This document shows positions 43,904 through 53,730 of a DNA stretch of 64,000 bases, piece by piece; position 1 is the stretch's first letter, and every line of letters starts with the position of its first letter. The stretch is from Paludibacteraceae bacterium (GTDB lineage Bacteria; Bacteroidota; Bacteroidia; Bacteroidales; Paludibacteraceae): contig JAFTHS010000014.1 of assembly GCA_017457295.1 (NCBI GenBank), positions 1 to 64,000 of the forward strand. Direction: 5' to 3'. Below the pieces are notes generated by a model that worked only from the letters and a program-made list of their open reading frames with translations, was not told the origin of the DNA and searched no databases. Made by a program: the position numbers and the translations under genes.

Positions 43904-44851
43904 ATGACAAATATTCACAACAATCTGTTGCGTAGTTTTGCCGTGCTTTTGCTTCTCTTTATCTGCAACTCTGCGTTTGCTGATAAGATTGTAAGGAAAA
44001 TTACCAAAAACAATGCCATGTTCAAGTCAAAGAAAACAGTGGACATGCGTCACTATGGCTGGGCGTCTATTGAAGGAGGATATCATCTGCTCCAAGAAGA
44101 TTTTGACGACTTAAATACCCTTGGCGGAAGTGCTGTGCATTTTGGAACTGGCTATGAATTTCAACTCCACGGGATCTACACCTCAATAGGTGTAGATTTT
44201 AATTTATGGACATCCTCTGCCACCACGCAACCTTATAACTTTGACCAACGCATGTACGACACCCAAGGCAAACTGATGACATACCACTTCAATATCTCAG
44301 GAAGCACCGAACGTTCATCGGGAGTGATTGCCGCGTTTCCAATAATGATTGGCTATTCCTTCCAAGGCATCCATATTGGAGGAGGAGTGAGTTTTGGATA
44401 CAACCTATCGGCCAAAAGTCGTGTCAAGCGCGAATATGTCACTTCTGCCACATACCCCCAATACATCGAGGACTTTACCAATATGCCTAACCACTTCTAC
44501 ACCAACTACGAATCTACCAACACCGAAAAACTAGCAATGAAAACACCTATAAATATTTTAGGAGAAATCGGATACAATGTATTGCGGAGCAACAAATATC
44601 AAAAATACCAAAATATGCAAAGCACAATCTTAAAAGTAGGAGCTTTTATAGAATATGGATTATGCAATGTGTTTGAAAACGAATTGGATGGAGCACTGGC
44701 AGACCCCAATCCTGAGCATCCTACACAACTAAGTCTGCATTCCTATTACAACAACAAATCCACATCCAACCACAATATTATCCCTATCTCTGCAGGTATA
44801 AAAGTAACCTATATGATGCGAATACCTACTAAAAATTGTCATTGCTACTAA
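43904..44851 (+). CDS. Outer-membrane beta-barrel protein
   Basis: A signal peptide (about 1-27, ending A-F-A-D) precedes about 288 residues rich in alternating strands and aromatic girdle residues (G-W-A-S-I-E-G-G-Y, G-I-Y-T-S-I-G-V-D-F, V-G-A-F-I-E-Y-G). The last strand, I-S-A-G-I-K-V-T-Y-M-M, is followed by a short polar tail. It looks like a small OMP of the PorT/PorP or OmpA-barrel class, but I cannot name the family. It ends 10 nt before the 1830-residue T9SS cargo gene, so a docking or assembly role for that cargo is plausible. Confidence 0.72.
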   Translation: MTNIHNNLLRSFAVLLLLFICNSAFADKIVRKITKNNAMFKSKKTVDMRHYGWASIEGGYHLLQEDFDDLNTLGGSAVHFGTGYEFQLHGIYTSIGVDFNLWTSSATTQPYNFDQRMYDTQGKLMTYHFNISGSTERSSGVIAAFPIMIGYSFQGIHIGGGVSFGYNLSAKSRVKREYVTSATYPQYIEDFTNMPNHFYTNYESTNTEKLAMKTPINILGEIGYNVLRSNKYQKYQNMQSTILKVGAFIEYGLCNVFENELDGALADPNPEHPTQLSLHSYYNNKSTSNHNIIPISAGIKVTYMMRIPTKNCHCY

Positions 44852-44861
44852 ACAAACACCT

Positions 44862-47800
44862 ATGCGCAGAATAATTATTACAACCATATTTTCTATCCTA
44901 CTCAACACATTGGCTCTTGCGCAATGTATTGACTTCACGAATCTCCGTTCTGAAAATGTAACATGTACCTATGGCTCATTCAACAACCCTTATCAATATA
45001 TTGGTATTATAGATGACGGACCAGACAAAGAATCAAGTAGGCATACTATACACCGAGACGCAAATGAAACTGACCCTCGCACGGGCAATCAGTTGCATAC
45101 GGTTCCTCCTGGAGAAATCGCATCTGTACGATTGGGTAACTGGCACACAGAAGCTCAAGCCGAAAGTATCACATACCAATACTTTGTTGATCCAGACGAG
45201 ACACCTATCTTGGTTTTCAAATACGCAGCCGTCATGCAAGATCCAAACCACACTCCTCAAGAGCAACCTCACCTGAAATTAGAGATCTTGGACGAATCTA
45301 ACAATCTCGTAGATAGTTATTGTGGTGCATTCGACTTTATCGCAAGTTCATCACTTGGATGGAATCAAAGCAACGATGGGGTGTTATGGAAAGATTGGAC
45401 GGCTGTTGGCTTAGATTTATCAGATTACAAAGGCCAAACCGTTCGAATTCGTTTTACAAATTATGACTGCAAAAGAAGAGGACATTATGGATATGCCTAT
45501 ATCAATATTTCCTGTCAAAAAAAGAAAATTCAATCTTTGACATGCGGACTGAATAATATGACTACCTTTTCTGGACCAGATGGTTTTGATTATATGTGGT
45601 ACAAGATGGAGGGAGCATACAAAGCGCCCATTAGTACAAATCAAGAAATTACGGTACCAACAGATGAAACCACATATTATTGCGAAGTAAGCCAAACAGG
45701 CAAACCCACTTGTAGTTTCACGTTAGACGTCAAGGCCAATCCTCGATTGCCATTAGCCAATTTCAGCTACACCCGAAGGGGGACCTGCGTGGATACATTA
45801 TATTTCACCAATCTAAGTTCTGTTTCGAAAGACGGACAGACACCCAATAATCCCATCGAAGATTGTGATGAATATATTTGGGATTTAGGTGATGGTAGAG
45901 ATGTCATTCACGCAAAGGACATAACAACTCCTATCATCTACAGAAAAACAGGCACTTATACGGTTCGCCTTATAGCCAGACTCACCAATGGCAACTGCGA
46001 AGATATTTGTGAAAAAAAGATTCATGTACACGGATACGATGATAATCATACGAGCGAGATATACGACACTATTTGCGAAAATCAATATTTGCTATTTGGC
46101 TCTGAGAAACTAACCAAAGCTGGTAAGTACACACGAACAATTGGAACATCCTACGGTTGTGATAGCACCATAATCTTATATTTGCATGTGAATCCTACAT
46201 ATTTTTATGAGGACACAGTCACCATTTGCGACAATAGTGTATATTATTTTCACGGCAAACGACTCAACAAACCTGGAGTATATTACGATAGTTTGACTGC
46301 CAAAACTGGTTGCGATAGTATTTATAAATTAGTACTAAAAACAAATCCTACATATTTCTTCGAGAAGACCGTTACTACCTGCGACAACCAACCATACTAT
46401 TTTGCGGGGAAACATTTAGATAAAACAGGAGTGTACTACGATAGTTTAGTATCAACTCAAGGATGTGATAGTATTCACAAACTTAATTTGATTGTCTATC
46501 CTACATATAAGAAGGACCTTTTTGTAAACATATGTAGAGGCGAGAGTTATCTATTCAATAATATAGAGATTAAGAATAGTGGCGTATATTATGACACATT
46601 ACAGACCATACATGGATGCGATAGCATTATTCGACTATTACTGAATGTCCACCCAACATACCTATTCGAAAAAACAGCAACTATTTGCGAGAATGCTGTT
46701 TATGATTTCAGAGGTAGACAGCTCAACAAACCTGGAGTGTATTACGACAGTTTGATTGCATCTACGGGATGCGATAGTATCTATAAATTAGTACTAAAAA
46801 AGAGCCCCACATATTTCTTTGAAAATACAGCTACTACCTGCGAAGGCCAACCATATTATTTCGCAGGAAAATACTTGAACCAATCTGGAGTATATTACGA
46901 TAGTTTAGTATCTACACTAGGATGCGATAGTATCTATAAACTTAATTTAACTGTACACTCCACATATTACAAAGAAATTCGAAAAACCATATGTAACGGA
47001 GAAAGCTTCTATTTTGGCGGCGAAGAAAGGAGAACCAATGGTGTATATTATGATACGCTAACCACAATCAATGGATGTGATAGTATCATTCGACTAGTGC
47101 TAAAAGTCAATCCTACATATTTCTTTGAGGAAACGAAAACAATATGTAGGAATGATGTCTATAATTTTCATGGTAAATTAATTAGCGAACCAGGAATATA
47201 CTATGACAGTTTAATTGCATCTACAGGATGCGATAGTATCTATAAACTAGTATTAAAAACGAATCCTACATACTTCTTTGAAAGACGTATCACCACATGC
47301 GATAATCAACCTTATTATTTCAAAGGAGAGTTCTTAACAAAACCAGGAATATACCACGATACTCTACCAACTATCCATGGATGCGATAGCATTATTCGCT
47401 TGGTACTTACAGTAAACCCAACATACCTAACAAAAATATCCGAAAGTATCTGCGAAGGAGACAGTTACAGATTCAACGGAAGGGAATTAAAGAGTAGCGG
47501 AACCTACTATGATACACTACAAACTATCAACGGATGCGACAGCATCATTAGACTATCACTAAACGTTACTCCAACATACTTCTACGAGGAAACCAAAACT
47601 ATTTGCGAGAATGACGTCTATAACTTTCATGGTAAACTTGTTAATAAACCTGGAATATACTATGATAGCTTGACCACGTCTGCAGGATGTGATAGCATCT
47701 ACAAACTCGTACTAAAAACGCACCCTACATATTTCTTTGAAAAGACGGTTACCACATGTGAAGATCAACCCTATTATTTTGCAGGAAAACATTTAAATAA

Positions 47801-50354
47801 AACAGGTGTATATTTTGACACTTTAGTTTCTAACAACGGATGTGATAGTATTCACAAACTCAATCTTACTGTTCATCCTACATATCACAAGGACATTTCC
47901 GCTAACATTTGTAGAGGAGAAAGTTATATGTTCAACGGAAGGGAATTGAAAAATAGCGGAGTATATTATGATACACTGCAAACTATCAATGGTTGTGATA
48001 GCATTATCAGACTTAGGCTAAATGTCAACCCAACATATCTCTTTGAAAGTACTGAAACTATTTGTGATAATGATATCTATGACTTTAGGGGTAGGCAACT
48101 CAACAAACCTGGAGTGTATTACGATAGTTTGATCGCCACTACAGGATGTGATAGTATCTATAAATTGGTATTAAAAACGAATCCTACATTCTTTGAAGAG
48201 TTTAGCGCAATAATCTGTGCTGATGAATATTATGACTTTGCAGGAAAACATTTAAATAAAACGGGAGTATATTATGATAGTTTAATATCAAAATACGGAT
48301 GCGATAGTGTTTACAAACTCAACCTAACCGTTCATCCTACATATCAAAAAGATATTTCCGCGAACATTTGTAGAGGAGAAAGTTATATGTTCAACGGAAG
48401 GGAATTGAAAAATAGCGGAGTATATTATGACACACTAAAGACTATAAATGGATGCGATAGCATATTCCGACTTGCACTAAATGTAAACCCAACATATATT
48501 TTTGAAGACACTATTACCATTTGCGATAATGAAGTGTATCACTTTAGGGGGAGACAACTTAATCGCCCTGGAATATATTGTGATAGCTTGATCGCCACTA
48601 CCGGATGTGATAGTATTTACAAATTGGTACTAAAAACAAATCCTACATTCTTTAAAGAAACCTTCGCCACTATATGCAAAAACGAATATTATAATTTCAG
48701 AGGTCGATTATTATACGAGAGCGGAGTGTATTATGACAGTTTGTTATCCGTTCATGGATGCGATAGTGTCTATAAATTAAACCTCACGGTACATCCAACC
48801 TATCTAAATAGCATTTCAGAAACAATATGCCGAGGGGAAAGTTTCTACTTTGGAGGAAAAGAATTAAAAATGACTGGTATATACTATGATACATTAACCA
48901 CCATAAATGGATGTGATAGTGTGATTAGACTAGCTCTAAATGTTAGACCTACATACCTATTTGAAGAAAATGTATCCATTTGCAAGAACGATACATACAA
49001 TTTCCGTGGACAGATACTCGACAAAGCTGGAACATATTACGATAGATATGAGACTATAGATGGTTGCGATAGTATCTATAAGGTAAATTTATCTGTCAAT
49101 CCCACATACCTTTTTGAAACAAAAGCAACTATCTGCGACAATCATCCTTATCATTACAGAAACCGAACGTTTAATCAAACAGGCATCTATTATGACAGTT
49201 TGCTTACAGTAGCAGGATGCGACAGTGTCTATAAATTGGATTTAACAGTTAATAAAACATATTCTTTCACAGAATATGCTAATATCTGTGACTATGAGCG
49301 ATATAAATTCCACAGCAAGTTACTCTACAAAACGGGAACATATATTGACACCTTGTACACATCTTGTGGCTGCGATAGTGTTTTTACACTCAACTTGCAT
49401 GTACAACCCACATTGAGAGATACCACAGAAGCGACTATCTGCCTCGGAGACTATTATGTATTTGGAGGAAATATGTTATATAGTGATGGTATATATTCAG
49501 ATACTATCTATCACCCAGAAACCAATGAGTGCGAAATAGACATGCTTAAGTTGTATGCCATCCCTGAAACAAAACTAATTGAAGCTTACGTAGAGGATGC
49601 TTGTGCCAATAATTCACAATATCAGATTAAATATCGCTATGAAGGAGCCAGACCAAAAACGTATAGTCTATATTATGACGCCAATGCACACATGGCTGGA
49701 TTCAAGGATGTGAATGATGCTATATTTACAGGAGAACTTTATGATTACATTCCACAATACTCCAATGACCAATACCTGCGTCCTGACATGTACAATGTAC
49801 GTATTGAGTTTGACAATGGAACATGCGATCCATCTATTCATGCATATGATTTATCATTCATGATTAAATACCCTTCTTGGGTTATCGAACAAAACTGGAA
49901 TGATGTAGTGGCACTTCTCAATCAAGATTATAATGGTGGATATGTATTTAAGGATTACGATTGGTTTGTTAATGATCAACAAATTGTATCAGAAAGCAAA
50001 TCTTACATTTACCTGCCTCAATACTTACGCAACGGAGATCGTGTATATGCCAGTTTAACTCGTCAAGAAGATGATTATGCGATTTGTACATGCCCTATCA
50101 CTATTGAAGATTTGAGCAGCGAAATGGTGTATGAAGAACCTGTATTGATTTCCATTAGTCCGTTAAAAATGAAAATTTATACTCCTAAGCAAAGCACATG
50201 TACAATATACGATATACTAGGACATTTTATTTATCAAACAAAAATTGATATTATTGGTGAAAATATCATTGATTTGCCTTCTCTACGAAGTGGCGTCTAT
50301 ATATTAGAATTTAAAGAAAATGATCATTCTATCACACACACATTCATGCTTTGA
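44862..50354 (+). CDS. Giant repetitive T9SS type A surface protein
   Basis: A signal peptide (about 1-20) is followed by a jellyroll-like N-terminal domain (about 21-220), a short Ig-like region and a PKD domain (about 297-383; Y-I-W-D-L-G-D-G). About 22 repeats of 51 residues follow (about 393-1560). Each has T-I-C-x-x-x-x-Y-x-F-x-G, G-V-Y-Y-D-S/T-L and G-C-D-S-I-x-x-L-x-L-x-V-x-P-T-Y. A diverged 23rd unit and a beta-rich region precede the type A sorting domain (about 1763-1830; Y-D-I-L-G...S-G-V-Y-I-L). Two Cys per repeat could form ladder disulfides. The gene is AT-rich compared with its neighbours. It probably forms a long surface fibre; the ligand is unknown. Confidence 0.88.
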   Translation: MRRIIITTIFSILLNTLALAQCIDFTNLRSENVTCTYGSFNNPYQYIGIIDDGPDKESSRHTIHRDANETDPRTGNQLHTVPPGEIASVRLGNWHTEAQAESITYQYFVDPDETPILVFKYAAVMQDPNHTPQEQPHLKLEILDESNNLVDSYCGAFDFIASSSLGWNQSNDGVLWKDWTAVGLDLSDYKGQTVRIRFTNYDCKRRGHYGYAYINISCQKKKIQSLTCGLNNMTTFSGPDGFDYMWYKMEGAYKAPISTNQEITVPTDETTYYCEVSQTGKPTCSFTLDVKANPRLPLANFSYTRRGTCVDTLYFTNLSSVSKDGQTPNNPIEDCDEYIWDLGDGRDVIHAKDITTPIIYRKTGTYTVRLIARLTNGNCEDICEKKIHVHGYDDNHTSEIYDTICENQYLLFGSEKLTKAGKYTRTIGTSYGCDSTIILYLHVNPTYFYEDTVTICDNSVYYFHGKRLNKPGVYYDSLTAKTGCDSIYKLVLKTNPTYFFEKTVTTCDNQPYYFAGKHLDKTGVYYDSLVSTQGCDSIHKLNLIVYPTYKKDLFVNICRGESYLFNNIEIKNSGVYYDTLQTIHGCDSIIRLLLNVHPTYLFEKTATICENAVYDFRGRQLNKPGVYYDSLIASTGCDSIYKLVLKKSPTYFFENTATTCEGQPYYFAGKYLNQSGVYYDSLVSTLGCDSIYKLNLTVHSTYYKEIRKTICNGESFYFGGEERRTNGVYYDTLTTINGCDSIIRLVLKVNPTYFFEETKTICRNDVYNFHGKLISEPGIYYDSLIASTGCDSIYKLVLKTNPTYFFERRITTCDNQPYYFKGEFLTKPGIYHDTLPTIHGCDSIIRLVLTVNPTYLTKISESICEGDSYRFNGRELKSSGTYYDTLQTINGCDSIIRLSLNVTPTYFYEETKTICENDVYNFHGKLVNKPGIYYDSLTTSAGCDSIYKLVLKTHPTYFFEKTVTTCEDQPYYFAGKHLNKTGVYFDTLVSNNGCDSIHKLNLTVHPTYHKDISANICRGESYMFNGRELKNSGVYYDTLQTINGCDSIIRLRLNVNPTYLFESTETICDNDIYDFRGRQLNKPGVYYDSLIATTGCDSIYKLVLKTNPTFFEEFSAIICADEYYDFAGKHLNKTGVYYDSLISKYGCDSVYKLNLTVHPTYQKDISANICRGESYMFNGRELKNSGVYYDTLKTINGCDSIFRLALNVNPTYIFEDTITICDNEVYHFRGRQLNRPGIYCDSLIATTGCDSIYKLVLKTNPTFFKETFATICKNEYYNFRGRLLYESGVYYDSLLSVHGCDSVYKLNLTVHPTYLNSISETICRGESFYFGGKELKMTGIYYDTLTTINGCDSVIRLALNVRPTYLFEENVSICKNDTYNFRGQILDKAGTYYDRYETIDGCDSIYKVNLSVNPTYLFETKATICDNHPYHYRNRTFNQTGIYYDSLLTVAGCDSVYKLDLTVNKTYSFTEYANICDYERYKFHSKLLYKTGTYIDTLYTSCGCDSVFTLNLHVQPTLRDTTEATICLGDYYVFGGNMLYSDGIYSDTIYHPETNECEIDMLKLYAIPETKLIEAYVEDACANNSQYQIKYRYEGARPKTYSLYYDANAHMAGFKDVNDAIFTGELYDYIPQYSNDQYLRPDMYNVRIEFDNGTCDPSIHAYDLSFMIKYPSWVIEQNWNDVVALLNQDYNGGYVFKDYDWFVNDQQIVSESKSYIYLPQYLRNGDRVYASLTRQEDDYAICTCPITIEDLSSEMVYEEPVLISISPLKMKIYTPKQSTCTIYDILGHFIYQTKIDIIGENIIDLPSLRSGVYILEFKENDHSITHTFML
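46200..49260 (+). repeat. Coding repeats of 153 bp in a 459-bp three-repeat period
   Basis: Successive repeats cycle through three types. A has N-K-P-G-V-Y-Y-D-S-L and Y-K-L-V-L-K; B has Y-Y-F-A-G-K and Y-K-L-N-L-T-V-H; C has C-R-G-E-S-Y and I-I-R-L. The order ABC holds about seven times. A near-identical block around 47873-47960 recurs around 48332-48420, offset exactly 459 bp. Confidence 0.9.
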
Positions 50355-50400
50355 TTATATAAATAAACTACAACTATAAAATTCTATGAATCTACTTTAT

Positions 50401-50433
50401 ATAACAAATGCACCTTTGAGGTGCATTTGTTAT
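50401..50433 (+). terminator. Terminator after the giant surface-protein gene
   Basis: ATAACAAATGCACCT (50401-50415) pairs perfectly with AGGTGCATTTGTTAT (50419-50433) around TTG. There is no long U-tract, but the stem is 15 bp. Confidence 0.8.
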
Positions 50434-50496
50434 TATACAAAAACTAGTCTATTATAATCCGATTGTTATCGGCCAGTTACTAATCACACAGATATA

Positions 50497-51588
50497 TTAG
50501 CCTATCTGTTGCTCGTACTCTTTCATGCAGTCCACAAGGGCTTGTACGCCTTCGAGAGTCATTGCATTGTAGGTACTTGCGCGGAAGCCTCCCACGAGGC
50601 GGTGACCTTTGATACCTACCATACCTTTGGCAGTAGCGAACTTGAAGAAGTCGTCTTGCAAGTGTGCGTACTCAGGCTTCAATACGAAACAGATATTCAT
50701 CATCGAGCGGTCTTCTGGCTTAACTGTGCCGACAAAAATCTTGCTCTCGTCGATGGCTTTGTAGAGCAACGCAGCTTTTGCCTGATTGCGCTCTAACGCT
50801 GCCTCTAATCCGCCGTTGGCTTTTAGCCAACGCAGCGTAAGCATTGCAGTATAAATTGGCAATACAGGAGGGGTATTGAACATACTGCCATTCTCTACGT
50901 GAGTGCGGTAATCCAACATTGTTGGGATATGGCGAGTAACCTTACCAAGGAAGGATTCTTTTACGATCACGAAGGTGACACCCGCAGGAGCGAGATTCTT
51001 TTGTGCACCACCGTAGATAATATCGTATTTGCTCACATCAATTGGGCGAGAGAGGATATCAGAAGACATGTCTGCGATGAGAGGTACGTCGCCCTTTTTC
51101 TCGTAGATAGATTGGAGTTTCTCGTCAGAAATCTCGGTACCATAGATGGTATTGTTGGTAGTGATATGCAGATAATCAGCATCTTGTGGCACTTCGAAAT
51201 CCATAGGGATATGTGTGAAGTTATCCGCAGCAGAGGTAGCCACTTCTACCACTTCGCCAAAGGCCTTTGCTTCTTTGATAGCCTTCTTCGACCATACGCC
51301 CGTATTGAGGTATGCGGCTTTATGCTCCAGGCAGTTGAAAGGCACCATGCAGAATTGCAGACTGGCACCACCGCCTACGAAAATCACGCGGTAGCCCTCT
51401 GGGATATTCAGCAACTCTTTCATGAGTGCTTCTGCCTCATCTACCACGGGTTGGAAATACTTGGCGCGGTGAGAAATCTCGAGGATACTCAGGCCTTCGC
51501 CTTGAAAATCAATCACAGCTTCTGCTGTTTGTTTGATTACTTCTGCGGGCAGGATACTTGGTCCTGCATTGAAATTGTATTTCTTCAT
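50497..51588 (-). CDS. serC: Phosphoserine aminotransferase
   Basis: It performs the second step of serine synthesis (3-phosphohydroxypyruvate to phosphoserine) and also serves vitamin B6 synthesis. The start at 51588 gives the family N-terminus [14 protein letters not shown] and 363 residues; a longer frame extends to 51708 inside the upstream gene and is rejected. P-L-I-A-D-M-S-S-D and the PLP lysine in [12 protein letters not shown] are present. It begins one base after the stop of the carboxyltransferase gene, so it is translationally coupled to it. serA lies 12.7 kb away. Confidence 0.95.
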   Translation of the reverse strand: MKKYNFNAGPSILPAEVIKQTAEAVIDFQGEGLSILEISHRAKYFQPVVDEAEALMKELLNIPEGYRVIFVGGGASLQFCMVPFNCLEHKAAYLNTGVWSKKAIKEAKAFGEVVEVATSAADNFTHIPMDFEVPQDADYLHITTNNTIYGTEISDEKLQSIYEKKGDVPLIADMSSDILSRPIDVSKYDIIYGGAQKNLAPAGVTFVIVKESFLGKVTRHIPTMLDYRTHVENGSMFNTPPVLPIYTAMLTLRWLKANGGLEAALERNQAKAALLYKAIDESKIFVGTVKPEDRSMMNICFVLKPEYAHLQDDFFKFATAKGMVGIKGHRLVGGFRASTYNAMTLEGVQALVDCMKEYEQQIG

Positions 51589-51589
51589 A

Positions 51590-53506
51590 TTACTTATGAT
51601 TTTTCGTGAATTTCCATTTACTATCAGCACCCTCAATGACTTGGTCATCTGCTTTCTTGACTGCATCTTTGATGGCGTCTTTGACTTTCTTGGCAGCACC
51701 TTTGACATCGGTGATAATTTCCTCTACTAGGTCGGCTTTCTCCACCCAGCAGAGTGCATCGCCTTTGACCGCAGTAGCACCTTGCTCTTTGTCAATAGCC
51801 ACTACGCGGCAGTGTTCAAACGCACGGATTGGCTCGATGCCATGAGGTGTTTGCAGGTAGCATACTACATCGCCTTGTTTGTAGAAAGTACCCAAGGCAG
51901 GGGCTTTACTGTCCTCGTTGAAGTCGAGTTCCCAAAGCACTTTACCAGAGAGCGTTGCCTCCAATGGTTCAGCATTAGGATGCAAGATCGCGCGTTTGTC
52001 GGCAGCAGAGATAAAGGTAACTTGTTTGCCTCCTTGTGCGGCTTTCTCCATGCGCTCGAGCAAATCTTTATTGAACTGCTCTTTAGCTTGACCCGATTTG
52101 TATTCGCGATATTGCTTCTCGTGCATTGCGAACTCAAAGAGTTCTTCGTCATCTTGACCACGATCCCAACCTTTCTCTTCCATCTCTGCGATGAATTGTG
52201 GGAGAACATCTGGATAGAGAGCTTGTGGGTCATCGGTGTAGAACTCCATGCCTTTCTCTTTGGCGAGTTCGATAATCTCTGGTGCGAGTTCACCTGGTAG
52301 TTTACCCGACTTGCCAAGAATCATGCCCCACATAGCAGGGTCCATGCGAGTGAATGGCTTCTCGCCCATAGACTTGCTGTAGAGGTTCATGAGCGCAGCG
52401 TTCTTCACATATTGCGAGAATGGCGTTACGAGGCAAGGAGTACCGAGCATAGGCCAGATACGTTGTACCTCGTCAAAGAGTTCAACTAGCAGTTCATCTT
52501 CGCTGAGGGCACTTTGGCCACGTTTTACGAGGTTGGCATTGATAGCCGCATGCATGCCCTTGAGGTCAGCCATGAGCGAGCCCATCATACCACCTGGCAG
52601 ACCACAACCTACGAGGAGCGAAGTCATCTTCGAGTTGCGTGGGTCAATCCAGTAGCCAAGGAAGTCATCAATGAAAGATTGGGTGAGCGAACGTGCCTCC
52701 ATATACGCTTTCATATTGATATCCTTCACGAGGAATCCTGCATCTTTGAGCATAGATTGGATGGTAATCACATCTGGGTGCACCATACCCCAGCTGAGTG
52801 GCTCCATAGCTACGTCCAGCACATCGCCACCTGCTTTAGCTACCTCCAGCATACTTGCTACGGAGAAGCCAGGACCCGAGTGGCCGTGATATTGGATAAT
52901 GATATCAGGATGTTTCTCCTTGATGGCTGCTACAATAGTGCCTAGCATTGCAGGGCGACCGATACCCGCCATATCCTTGAGACAGATCTCTTGTGCGCCG
53001 TTGGTGATAAGTTCTTCTGCGAGGTTGATATAGTATTCCGCATTGTGCACCTTAGAATAGGTAATACACATAGTCGCTTGTGCGGTCATACCCGCTTCTT
53101 TCGCCCATTTGATGGATGGGATAATATTGCGAGGGTCATTCAAACCGCAGAAGATACGTGTGATATCCACACCTTGCGCATGCTTTACCTTATACATCAG
53201 TCGGCGCACATCGGCAGGCACAGGGTTCATACGCAGTGCGTTGAGACCACGGTCTAGCATATGGGTCTTGATACCTGCCTCGTTGAAGGGCTTGGTAAAA
53301 GTGCGTACTGCTATATTAGGATTCTCGCCATAGAGAAGATTGACTTGTTCGCTGGCACCGCCATTGGTTTCTACACGGTCAAAGCATCCCATATCAATGA
53401 TAACGGGAGCAATTTTTGCCAATTGATCTTTGCGTGGCACATACTTGCCACTACTCTGCCACATGTCGCGATAGACAAGGGAGAATTGAATTTCTTTTTT
53501 AGCCAT
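51590..53506 (-). CDS. OadA-like carboxyltransferase with a biotinyl-like domain lacking the biotin motif
   Basis: The HMGL-like carboxyltransferase TIM barrel (about 1-300) keeps the expected metal set: D14 (Y-R-D-M), a Lys in L-K-D-M-A-G, and H-x-H in Y-H-G-H-S-G. The conserved post-barrel PYC_OADA region follows (about 310-480). Residues about 540-600 resemble a biotinyl domain (G-x-x-Y-K-Q-G-D-V-V...V-K-G-D-A-L), but the A-M-K-M loop that carries biotin is replaced by T-P-H-G-I-E-P. A charged Lys-rich tail ends the protein. It is probably the catalytic subunit of an oxaloacetate or pyruvate carboxyltransfer system using a separate biotin carrier. It has its own promoter and is coupled to serC. 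Confidence 0.82.
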   Translation of the reverse strand: MAKKEIQFSLVYRDMWQSSGKYVPRKDQLAKIAPVIIDMGCFDRVETNGGASEQVNLLYGENPNIAVRTFTKPFNEAGIKTHMLDRGLNALRMNPVPADVRRLMYKVKHAQGVDITRIFCGLNDPRNIIPSIKWAKEAGMTAQATMCITYSKVHNAEYYINLAEELITNGAQEICLKDMAGIGRPAMLGTIVAAIKEKHPDIIIQYHGHSGPGFSVASMLEVAKAGGDVLDVAMEPLSWGMVHPDVITIQSMLKDAGFLVKDINMKAYMEARSLTQSFIDDFLGYWIDPRNSKMTSLLVGCGLPGGMMGSLMADLKGMHAAINANLVKRGQSALSEDELLVELFDEVQRIWPMLGTPCLVTPFSQYVKNAALMNLYSKSMGEKPFTRMDPAMWGMILGKSGKLPGELAPEIIELAKEKGMEFYTDDPQALYPDVLPQFIAEMEEKGWDRGQDDEELFEFAMHEKQYREYKSGQAKEQFNKDLLERMEKAAQGGKQVTFISAADKRAILHPNAEPLEATLSGKVLWELDFNEDSKAPALGTFYKQGDVVCYLQTPHGIEPIRAFEHCRVVAIDKEQGATAVKGDALCWVEKADLVEEIITDVKGAAKKVKDAIKDAVKKADDQVIEGADSKWKFTKNHK

Positions 53507-53574
53507 ATTGTAATTAGTTTTAAGGATTCGAACGATAAATTTTAATGCTCAACAAATTCCTAACAATTATTGTG

Positions 53575-53606
53575 CAAAGGTACAATTTATTTCGCACATA
53601 GGCAAA
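53575..53606 (-). promoter_or_regulatory. Promoter of the carboxyltransferase-serC operon
   Basis: The minus strand reads TTTG (53606-53603), 20 nt, TACCTTTG (53582-53575): full consensus. The leader is about 60 nt. Confidence 0.82.
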
Positions 53607-53664
53607 CAAAAATAAAAAATAATAAGAAAATTTTATTTTATTTTCTTATATGAGAACTTTTTTG

Positions 53665-53672
53665 TAACTTTG
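53665..53672 (+). promoter_or_regulatory. -7 element of the AI-2E transporter operon
   Basis: TAACTTTG lies 58 nt before the ATG at 53731. The -33 position is a T-run (TTTT) rather than TTTG. It diverges from the carboxyltransferase promoter. Confidence 0.55.
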
Positions 53673-53730
53673 CGCCAAATTTGACTATTGAAAGTCATCG
53701 ATTTCAATTTGTAATTGCCTAACAATCATC

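Noticed and set aside
46200..49260. CRISPR or non-coding satellite
   Set aside because: The period of 153 bp keeps one reading frame throughout and encodes a conserved protein repeat, so it is coding.
38208..50354. Prophage or conjugative element in the accessory block
   Set aside because: No integrase, transposase, relaxase, phage structural gene or att-like duplication is visible. Only surface-protein and regulator genes are present.
50497..51708. N-terminally extended serC (403 residues)
   Set aside because: The extra 40 residues lie inside the upstream gene in another frame and lack homology. The ATG at 51588 gives the standard N-terminus.
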